Assembly (NCBI RefSeq): GCF_015207375.1
Contig: NZ_JADEWY010000009.1
Location: 1-64,000 of the forward strand
DNA: 64,000 nt
From: Coleofasciculus sp. LEGE 07092
GTDB taxonomy: Bacteria > Cyanobacteriota > Cyanobacteriia > Cyanobacteriales > Coleofasciculaceae
Reading direction: 5' to 3'
Positions 57,895-64,000 of the stretch are shown here, piece by piece. Under the pieces are notes generated by a model. It did no database searches, had not been told where the DNA came from, and saw nothing but the letters and a program-made list of their open reading frames with translations. Position 1 is the stretch's first letter. Each line of letters opens with the position of its first letter. Position numbers and translations under genes: made by a program.

Positions 57895-58413
57895 TTAAGA
57901 GCTACTTTTTGAATCAATCTCTTGAAAGACTTCTTTCGCAACAACCATTGCATTAATTGCCTTGGGAAATCCAACATAAGCGGACATTTGTGTAATCAGT
58001 TCGACAATCTCCTGACGGGTACAACCGACGTTTAATGCTCCTTGAATGTGAAATTTGAGCTGCGGTTGTGTGTTTCCGAGAGCAGTTAAAGCCGCAACAG
58101 TCGCGATCTGCCGCGATTTGAGATCGAGTTCGGAGCGTGACAGGACATCCCCATAAGGGAACTCGATCGCAAATCGAACTAACTCCGGTGATGTATCTGC
58201 AAGACTTTCGCGAAATCCTTCATATCCTGTAGAGTTAATCCGCTCAATCAGTGATAAGCCTGCTTGAAATCGGTCTGTATTCATAATTGGGTTTTCCTGA
58301 GCGAGAGCGTTTGTAGAAACAGGACTCGATCTGAATGGGAGAAAGTTGCCTATCCAAATCGTTGTAACTAAAGCTATGCCAATTAAGATTGCCGAGATTT
58401 TCCTGAGTTTCAT
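57895..58413 (-). CDS. Exported carboxymuconolactone decarboxylase family protein
   Basis: This is a 172-residue protein with a signal peptide or membrane anchor at about 1-38 (KISAILIGIALVTTIWIGNF, then a cleavage-like NALAQE). The CMD domain contains SRSELDLKSRQIATVAALTA, HIQGALNVGCTRQEIVELI and MSAYVGFPKAINAM. CMD proteins include decarboxylases and alkylhydroperoxidase-like enzymes. The usual CxxC is absent and only one Cys is left, so a redox role is unlikely. It is divergent from a LysR gene, a typical regulator-target pairing. Confidence 0.85.
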   Translation of the reverse strand: MKLRKISAILIGIALVTTIWIGNFLPFRSSPVSTNALAQENPIMNTDRFQAGLSLIERINSTGYEGFRESLADTSPELVRFAIEFPYGDVLSRSELDLKSRQIATVAALTALGNTQPQLKFHIQGALNVGCTRQEIVELITQMSAYVGFPKAINAMVVAKEVFQEIDSKSSS

Positions 58414-58454
58414 CTGAATTACTCAAGCCGTTAATTTTATGTTTGGGGTGTGAG

Positions 58455-58477
58455 TTTATTCTAAATTAGTGAATAAA
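58455..58477. promoter_or_regulatory. Inverted repeat, candidate LysR operator
   Basis: TTTATTC at 58455-58461 and GAATAAA at 58471-58477 form a perfect dyad with 9-nt spacing, containing ATTC-N9-GAAT. It lies in the 117-bp gap between the divergent CMD and LysR genes, where a LysR-type regulator would bind to control both. Confidence 0.5.
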
Positions 58478-58530
58478 ATAAGACAATAGCGTTTTAATTC
58501 ACTACTCTCATGCCAAAAAATCAATAATCC

Positions 58531-59430
58531 ATGAGTCGCCAAGAAGATTTAGAGGTATTTGTTAAAGTTGTCCAAAGCGGTAGCTTGGCAAAAGCGGCTG
58601 AAGAGTTGCAACTTAATCCATCAGCGGTAAGTCGTCGCATTAGCCATCTAGAAAAGCGACTGGGTGTGCGATTGTTGAATCGAACGACTCGCAGCCTGAG
58701 TCTGACTGAAGTCGGAGAACGCTACTTGAATCGCTGCCTTAGGATTCTTGAAGAAATTGAAGAAGCTGAACGAGAAGCACAGCAACACAGCAACGAACTA
58801 CAGGGAACGTTGCGTATTAGTTGCTCTACCTATTTTGCCCATCGCTTTTTGCTAGCCAAAATTTCGCGGTTTCTCAAGCAAAACGCACAAGTCTCTATTG
58901 AGTTGATGTTGACGGATGATGTCGTCGATCTGGTGAGCGATCGCATCGATGTTGCCATCCGCATTGGAGAACTTGCCGATCCGTCGCTGGTGGCTAAAAA
59001 GTTGATTAGCGATCGCCGAATCCTTTGCGCGTCGCCTCAGTATCTTGATCGCTATGGCATTCCTCAAACGCCAGATGACTTGGTACACCACCGTTGCTTG
59101 AGTCTAAACGCTCAAAAGACAACACTCAACCAGTGGCGGTTTCGCGATAAATCTGGGTTGCGAGAGATTCAAGTACGAGGAAACTTTCAAGTCAATAGTG
59201 GTCAAGCGCTTTACGAAGTATTGTTGACAGGATTGGGTATCGGTCGGGTCACACAGTTTCTAGCTCATCGCGAACTGGCATCAGGTCAGCTCGTGCGTTT
59301 GCTTGAAGAGTATGAGGAGGATAACGAGGTGGGGATTTACGCGGTGTTTCCAAGTCGGCATTATCTCTTACCTAAAGTTCAGTGCTTCGTGGAGTTTCTT
59401 CAGAAGAGCCTTCTGCATTTTTGCCGCTAG
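58531..59430 (+). CDS. LysR family transcriptional regulator
   Basis: This 299-residue regulator has an N-terminal winged helix-turn-helix (about 1-60: LEVFVKVVQSGSLAKAAEEL, then SAVSRRISHLEKRLGVRLLN) and a periplasmic-binding-like effector domain (about 90-295; VDLVSDRIDVAIRIGELADP). The CrgA/YhjC-like subgroup is suggested by RTTRSLSLTEVGERY and the effector region. It probably controls the divergent CMD gene and itself. The ATG at 58531 fits, preceded by an A/T-rich promoter region. Confidence 0.92.
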   Translation: MSRQEDLEVFVKVVQSGSLAKAAEELQLNPSAVSRRISHLEKRLGVRLLNRTTRSLSLTEVGERYLNRCLRILEEIEEAEREAQQHSNELQGTLRISCSTYFAHRFLLAKISRFLKQNAQVSIELMLTDDVVDLVSDRIDVAIRIGELADPSLVAKKLISDRRILCASPQYLDRYGIPQTPDDLVHHRCLSLNAQKTTLNQWRFRDKSGLREIQVRGNFQVNSGQALYEVLLTGLGIGRVTQFLAHRELASGQLVRLLEEYEEDNEVGIYAVFPSRHYLLPKVQCFVEFLQKSLLHFCR

Positions 59431-59549
59431 ATGCTGAACAGCAAGATATTATCGGGGTATATATCCCCAAAAACGTCCACTTCACCTACCGCAAGATGTT
59501 GGGCATAGGAAGGGATCTAATAAAAATAGAGAAGCAGGAAAGGAGTAGT

Positions 59550-59819
59550 TTATTCGGGGTCATCATCTTCGATTGTGTCCACCCCTTCTGCTTCGTATTT
59601 TCTCTCTTTCTCTGTTTTAGGGTCGCTTACTTTTTGGTCGGCGTCTTCAGCTTGGTCTTGTTCAACAGACTGATTATTTACGTCCTGTTCCGTGGATTCC
59701 CCCTCTTGCCGTGACTGTCCGCAGGCAGTGAGTGTGAATCCACCACTCATTAGCAATAATCCCAATAAAGCTAAATTGACCCAAATAGGTTTTCTAGAGT
59801 TCGGTTTTTTTTCAGACAT
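59550..59819 (-). CDS. Small acidic lipoprotein
   Basis: This 89-residue protein has a basic start, a hydrophobic segment (VNLALLGLLLMSGGF) and a lipobox LTAC at about 30-33, so Cys33 should be lipidated. The rest is Glu/Asp/Gln-rich and disordered. Function is unknown; a surface-exposed or periplasmic linker role is possible. The frame is supported by the signal/lipobox architecture. Confidence 0.75.
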   Translation of the reverse strand: MSEKKPNSRKPIWVNLALLGLLLMSGGFTLTACGQSRQEGESTEQDVNNQSVEQDQAEDADQKVSDPKTEKERKYEAEGVDTIEDDDPE

Positions 59820-60143
59820 CAGCTACCGTTAAGCATTGCCGTTAACATTGCCTTGTTAGACGTTACAAATGCTCAAAAGGTTTCTAGTTATCATGTTCTG
59901 TGCCGGTAAGCATGATTTCTTAGGTGGCTTAATGCAAAAAAGTAATGTGTGTTACAATTAACGAAAGCTAAGTTTAACCCGCAACTCAATTAAGGCTTGA
60001 GATTTTCGCTACAGAACCTACATTACTTAGGCTTTTCAACGGATTTACTAGATTGCGTAGCTTTTGCTGCATAAGTTTTTTTCGGATGCGAAGAAATTAC
60101 AGGCTTTGCATCAGACAAAAGCGATGCGATGTTTTCGCATATA
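59820..60143. other. Non-coding interval before the MITE-bracketed cassette
   Basis: No gene is seen. ATGCGA (60124-60129) and TCGCAT (60135-60140) form a short hairpin directly next to the left MITE. Confidence 0.45.
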
Positions 60144-60257
60144 TCCCTATTATGTCAGATTCCGAAAAATGGGGGTCAAATCCTGATTTTTGCGTTAGGT
60201 GTAGTTGGCTGTAATGACGGAAATTCGTCAGAATTTCGGAAAGTGACAGAAGAGGGA
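60144..60257 (+). mobile_element. 114-bp MITE, left copy, TA-flanked
   Basis: The element starts TCCCTATTATGTCAGATTCC and ends TGACAGAAGAGGGA, with TA on both sides (60142-60143, 60258-60259). The terminal repeats match at TCCCTxTTxTGTCA. Most of its interior (GGTGTAGTTGGCTGTAATGA, GGGGGTCAAA) is shared with the copy at 62598-62711, which lies in the opposite orientation. No protein is encoded. Confidence 0.85.
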
Positions 60258-60344
60258 TAGATAAAACCTTACAGTTTCGAGAGGCTTTGAAATTTCAAAC
60301 AAGTCTCTTGATAATCTGACAATGAATTGAAGAAAATTAGTTGA

Positions 60345-61466
60345 ATGGCAATTATAAAAGAAACAGCTTTAGTTTACTGCGAAAATCAATTTGGTCTAGC
60401 GGATGGAAAAACGGCAGCAGGGTTAGTTCGACACTCTGAAATCTATACCATTGTTGGAGTTATTGACAGTTCATTAGCTGGTAAAGATGCAGGGGAAGAA
60501 CTGGGGGACAAAAAGAGTAATATTCCCATTTTTGCCAATTTAGATGAAGCTTTAGGTAAACTTGCAGAAGTTCCTAATTGTTACATTTATGGAAAAGCGC
60601 CCTTAGAGGTCGATATATCCACTGAGGAAAGGCTTTTAATCTTAGAAGCCATGAAAAATGGTATGGATATCATTAACGGCCTGCATCAATTCTTCACTGA
60701 AGATAAAGAGTTTGTCTATCGGGCTGTCCAGTGTGGTGTCCAAATTAAAGATATCAGAAAACCTCCAAAAATAAAAGATTTACATATCTTTACTGGGCAA
60801 ATATCTAAAGTAAATGTTCCTGTAATTGCCGTTTTAGGTACTGATTGTGCTTGCGGGAAAATGACTACCGCAGTAGAACTAAACAAAGCTTTAAAAAGCC
60901 TAGGCGTAAAATCGGTAATGATTGCGACAGGGCAAACTGGCTTAATGCAAGGTGCAAAGTATGGCGCATCAATCGACGCTCTGGTTTCCCAATTTGCGAT
61001 TGGTGAAATAGAAAATGCTGTTGTTGAAGCTTTTGATAACGAAAATCCCGATATTATTTTAGTTGAAGGACAAAGTGCAGTCAGTCATCCCGCTTTTATG
61101 AGTTCTGTTGGCATTTTAAAGGGAAGTATGCCCGATGGCATTATCCTCCAACATCCCCCTGCCCGAAAATTCCGGTGTGATTTTCCTCATTTGGCTATGC
61201 CTACCCTTAAAAGTGAAATTAAACTAATTGAAGCTATTTCCCAATCTAAGGTTATTGCCATCACGTTAAGCCACGAAAACCTAACAGACCAAGAAATACC
61301 GAAAATTATTGCGGATTATGAGAACTGGTTTCGATTGCCAACAACAGATGTATTGAACTACGGGTGCCAAAAACTCATTGAAACTTTAAGTGAGCGTTTT
61401 CCCAACCTAAATCAAAAAATTAAACGAGAGAATTTGGAAACAATGCCTGTATTGGCGATGAGATAG
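60345..61466 (+). CDS. DUF1611 family protein (DgcN-like N-acyltransferase/P-loop fold)
   Basis: This 373-residue protein has an N-terminal Rossmann-like domain (about 1-150) and a C-terminal P-loop domain with GTDCACGKMTT at 165-175, IILVEGQSAVSHPAF and DGIILQHPPARKFRCDFP. This is the DUF1611 family, which includes DgcN, a D-glutamate N-acetyltransferase of marine bacteria. Here the neighbour is a PLP racemase, so a role in amino-acid epimer or D-amino-acid metabolism is likely, but the substrate is inferred. Base composition is visibly more A/T-rich than the flanking genes. It starts at ATG 60345 with a weak ribosome binding site. Confidence 0.82.
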   Translation: MAIIKETALVYCENQFGLADGKTAAGLVRHSEIYTIVGVIDSSLAGKDAGEELGDKKSNIPIFANLDEALGKLAEVPNCYIYGKAPLEVDISTEERLLILEAMKNGMDIINGLHQFFTEDKEFVYRAVQCGVQIKDIRKPPKIKDLHIFTGQISKVNVPVIAVLGTDCACGKMTTAVELNKALKSLGVKSVMIATGQTGLMQGAKYGASIDALVSQFAIGEIENAVVEAFDNENPDIILVEGQSAVSHPAFMSSVGILKGSMPDGIILQHPPARKFRCDFPHLAMPTLKSEIKLIEAISQSKVIAITLSHENLTDQEIPKIIADYENWFRLPTTDVLNYGCQKLIETLSERFPNLNQKIKRENLETMPVLAMR

Positions 61467-61491
61467 ACACAAAATGTCTGGATAGATATAG

Positions 61492-62562
61492 ATGAAAGCA
61501 TTAATGCCAAGAATAGAAATTGCCCTATCTCAAATACGGCATAATGCTCGGATACTATCTGAACTTTATGGGCAGAAAGGAATTTCCTTAATGGGAGTCT
61601 CCAAAGCAACACTAGGAGAGCCCTCCATCGCTAAGGCAATGATTCAAGGCGGAGTAAAATTCATTGCCGACTCTCGCCTTGAAAACATTCAAAAAATGAA
61701 AAATGCTGGAATTTTGACTCAGTTTATTCTTCTTCGTACTGCTTTTAGTCAGGCAGAATCTGTTATTACAAATGTGGATATTAGTCTCAATACAGAACTA
61801 GAGACTGTAACAGAACTTTCTCATTATGCAAATGTACAGAATAAGCTTCATCAAATAATTATTATGGTAGAGTTGGGCGATCTACGAGAGGGAATACTTC
61901 CTTGTGATCTTTCCCAATTTGTTAAAAAAACTCTTGATCTATCCAATATCAAAATTATTGGAATTGGTTGCAATTTAGCTTGTTATGGCGGAATTAAACC
62001 AGATAACCAAAAAATGAGTGAATTATCTCAATTAGCTAATGGTATCGAAAAAGAATTTCAGATTAATCTAGAAATAATTTCGGGTGGAAATTCGGCAAAC
62101 TATGAATGGTATGAATCGGCACAACAAGTCGGGAGAATTAACAACCTACGTTTAGGCGAATCAATTCTTTTAGGGTGTGAAACCGTCAATCGAAAAGCTA
62201 TTCCAGGTTTGTATACCAGTGCATTCAAGTTGATTGCTGAAGTGATCGAGTCAAAAGAAAAGCCATCTTTGCCATTTGGCGAAATCTGCCAGAATGCTTT
62301 TGGAAATGTTCCTACATTCCTAGATAGAGGTATTCGTCGGAGAGTTATTATCGCTTTAGGAAGGCAGGACATTCTGGTATCTGGCTTAAAACCTAATAAG
62401 GATCTGGAAATATTAGGATCTAGCAGCGATCATGTTGTTCTCGACAGCAATAACTATGATTTAAAGGTTGGAAGTGAAGTGAAGTTTAACCTAGATTATG
62501 GTGCGCTTCTTTCGGCAATGACTTCTCCTTTTATTAAAAAACAATTTATAGGCTGTTCTTAA
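61492..62562 (+). CDS. Alanine/ornithine racemase family PLP enzyme
   Basis: This 356-residue fold-type III PLP protein has Lys38 in GVSKATLGEPS as the expected Schiff-base residue, ADSRLENIQ, VELGDLREGILP, SGGNSAN and the INNLRLGESILLG segment typical of YhfX/Orr-type racemases. It has no separate C-terminal Greek-key domain like that of Alr; the end is a short beta segment. It lies 25 nt after the DUF1611 gene and shares its A/T-rich composition, so the two form one operon. Substrate amino acid unknown. Confidence 0.85.
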   Translation: MKALMPRIEIALSQIRHNARILSELYGQKGISLMGVSKATLGEPSIAKAMIQGGVKFIADSRLENIQKMKNAGILTQFILLRTAFSQAESVITNVDISLNTELETVTELSHYANVQNKLHQIIIMVELGDLREGILPCDLSQFVKKTLDLSNIKIIGIGCNLACYGGIKPDNQKMSELSQLANGIEKEFQINLEIISGGNSANYEWYESAQQVGRINNLRLGESILLGCETVNRKAIPGLYTSAFKLIAEVIESKEKPSLPFGEICQNAFGNVPTFLDRGIRRRVIIALGRQDILVSGLKPNKDLEILGSSSDHVVLDSNNYDLKVGSEVKFNLDYGALLSAMTSPFIKKQFIGCS

Positions 62563-62597
62563 ATTGCTCGTATTCAAGCATTACAGAATAACAGCTA

Positions 62598-62711
62598 TCC
62601 CTCTTCTGTCACTTCCCGAAATTCTTACGAATTTCCGTCATTACAGCCAACTACACCTAATGGAAGAATCAGGGTTTGACCCCCATCTTTCGGAGTCTGA
62701 CAGAAGAGGGA
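62598..62711 (-). mobile_element. 114-bp MITE, right copy, inverted, TA-flanked
   Basis: It starts TCCCTCTTCTGTCACTTCCC and ends TCTGACAGAAGAGGGA, with TA at 62596-62597 and 62712-62713. It has the same length as the left copy at 60144-60257, and its reverse complement shares the interior. The two copies together bracket the DUF1611-racemase operon. Confidence 0.87.
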
Positions 62712-62827
62712 TATTACTCAACATTCTGACAATGCCAGTGCTTTCTGAGTAAGGATTAACCGCCCCAGTACTTTTCAGCCTCGGAATAGATTATAGTAGT
62801 TAACGTTACTTAACATTGGCGGCAACC

Positions 62828-63724
62828 ATGCAGGCAACCCCAGTTGCAGCAAACGTTCTTTTTCCCGGTACTTACTGGCAGTGGCGAGGACAGTCGATTT
62901 ACTATGTCAAAGCTGGTGAAGGGCGATCGCATCGTCCTCCCCTGCTGTTAATTCACGGTTTTGGAGCGTCTACAGACCATTGGCGCAAAAATATTGCCGA
63001 ACTACAGAATGATTTTGAAGTTTGGGCGATCGACCTGTTGGGGTTCGGACGTTCAGCAAAACCGGACTGGCAGTATGGTGGTGATTTGTGGCGAGATCAG
63101 TTGCACGACTTTATTACCCAAGTTATCGGTCAACCTGTGGTGTTGGCAGGAAATTCCTTGGGTGGCTATTCAGCGTTATGTGTCGCATCTCAGCGTCCCT
63201 CCTCTGCTGTGGGTTTGGTGTTGCTCAACAGTGCAGGTCCTTTTACCGATACCAAGGTTCCTAATCAACCTAATCCCTTGCAAAAATTCGTTAAGGATTT
63301 GATTCGCTCAACCTTACTGCAACCTTGGGCAAGTTTTCTGCTATTCCAATACGTGCGGCAACGTGCAATGATTCGCAAAACACTCTCTCAGGTTTATCTT
63401 GATCAGAGTGTGGTGACAGACCAACTGGTGGACGAAATTTATCGCCCTTCGTGCGATCGCGGAGCGCATAAGGTCTTTGCCTCCGTCTTCAAGTCACCCC
63501 AAGGGGAAAAAATTGACGTTCTCCTCGATCAGTTAACCTGTCCATTATTGCTGTTGTGGGGAGACGCAGACCCTTGGATGAATGCCAGAGAGCGGGGGGC
63601 AAAGTTCCGTCACTACTATCCTCAACTCACCGAACACTATCTCAGAGCCGGTCATTGTCCCCATGATGAAGTGCCAGACCAAGTTAATGCGCTTTTAAAG
63701 GAGTGGGTGCTTACTATTTGCTAA
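62828..63724 (+). CDS. Alpha/beta hydrolase, paralogue of the gene at 1624
   Basis: This is a 298-residue hydrolase with HGFGAS, nucleophile elbow GNSLGG, acid in WGDADPW and His in AGHCPHDE. It matches the hydrolase at the left end of the window in the core and in the cap (RKTLSQVYLD, YRPSCDRGAHKVFASVF), so the two are paralogues in the pheophytinase/dephytylase-like group. The ATG at 62828 is preferred; the in-frame TTG at 62816 adds four residues. Substrate not established. Confidence 0.85.
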   Translation: MQATPVAANVLFPGTYWQWRGQSIYYVKAGEGRSHRPPLLLIHGFGASTDHWRKNIAELQNDFEVWAIDLLGFGRSAKPDWQYGGDLWRDQLHDFITQVIGQPVVLAGNSLGGYSALCVASQRPSSAVGLVLLNSAGPFTDTKVPNQPNPLQKFVKDLIRSTLLQPWASFLLFQYVRQRAMIRKTLSQVYLDQSVVTDQLVDEIYRPSCDRGAHKVFASVFKSPQGEKIDVLLDQLTCPLLLLWGDADPWMNARERGAKFRHYYPQLTEHYLRAGHCPHDEVPDQVNALLKEWVLTIC

Positions 63725-63893
63725 AAATAAAAATCTTGAATGAGTCGGGACACGGGTAGTATCGTAATCCTTGCAAAAACCACTATCGAAAACTGCTGTA
63801 GTAATCTGTCCCGGTATCCATGACCCGCAGTTAACGCCGGAGTTTCTAGTCGGGTTGCAGCACTGCGCAATAGGAACTCTACCGAGTGATTGG

Positions 63894-64000
63894 ATGCAGA
63901 GAGTATTGGTTTTTCCGGCTCAGGAGTATCCCGCGTATTCAGCGATTCACATTTTGGATTATTTACGGCGTCATATTGATTCTGATGATAGTCAGAGCGA
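63894..64000 (+). CDS. Start of a gene running off the right edge
   Basis: From ATG 63894 the frame MQRVLVFPAQEYPAYSAIHI, then LDYLRRHIDSDDS, stays open to the end of the window. The composition is protein-like, but the family cannot be told from 35 residues. Confidence 0.45.
   Translation, partial: MQRVLVFPAQEYPAYSAIHILDYLRRHIDSDDSQS

Overview
The window is chromosomal DNA of a cyanobacterium. The reasons are many GCGATCGC (HIP1) octamers, a Ycf34 homologue, a plant-type 2Fe-2S ferredoxin, the divergent tig-clpP-clpX / asd-dapA-rnj neighbourhood I recall from other cyanobacteria, and tandem-repeat families such as GGGAGTA that are typical of large filamentous genomes. A PatD-like protein, several Uma2 (DUF820) genes and multidomain kinases fit a filamentous Coleofasciculus/Microcoleus-like lineage. 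That placement is inference. No rRNA, tRNA or CRISPR array was recognised.

Layout. 1-7 kb: a DUF3326 gene running off the left edge, a 2Fe-2S ferredoxin, an alpha/beta hydrolase, a small HEXXH protein, an ABC-class ATPase, DUF924 and a family 2 glycosyltransferase. 7-20 kb: bifunctional (p)ppGpp synthetase/hydrolase, a PatD-like protein, a zinc-finger protein, a fused double-ATPase peptide transporter subunit, two TPR proteins (one fused to Uma2), cobK, and a large nucleotidyltransferase/phosphomutase-like fusion. 20-33 kb: an SSB-like protein, remnants of an AAA ATPase and of an unknown gene, a membrane adenylate cyclase, Uma2, an O-antigen-ligase-like protein, a YaaW-like protein, a flavin oxidoreductase, a CCA-adding-type enzyme, Ycf34 and DedA. 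33-48 kb: a histidine kinase, two adjacent paralogous Ser/Thr kinases, clpX, a clpP2-like gene lacking catalytic Ser and His, trigger factor, asd, dapA, RNase J and a valine-pyruvate aminotransferase.

48-56 kb is accessory DNA in decay. It holds a deletion scar of two hypothetical genes, an in-frame HsdR::HsdM chimera, a 91-bp TA-flanked MITE that splits hsdM, three copies of the hsdM 3' end with a Uma2 gene among them, an HsdS that has lost most of one specificity domain, a toxin-first PIN-domain toxin-antitoxin pair and a shortened vWA protein. Two copies of a modular palindromic repeat lie in opposite orientation in this region.

56-64 kb: Xaa-Pro aminopeptidase, a secreted CMD-family protein divergent from a LysR regulator, a lipoprotein, then an AT-rich two-gene cassette (DUF1611/DgcN-like plus a PLP racemase) bracketed by two inverted, TA-flanked 114-bp MITEs, and a second alpha/beta hydrolase paralogous to the one at 1.6 kb.

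The strongest leads are the MITE-bracketed cassette, the ClpP2-like protein without catalytic residues beside clpX, and the layered rearrangements of the type I restriction-modification locus.
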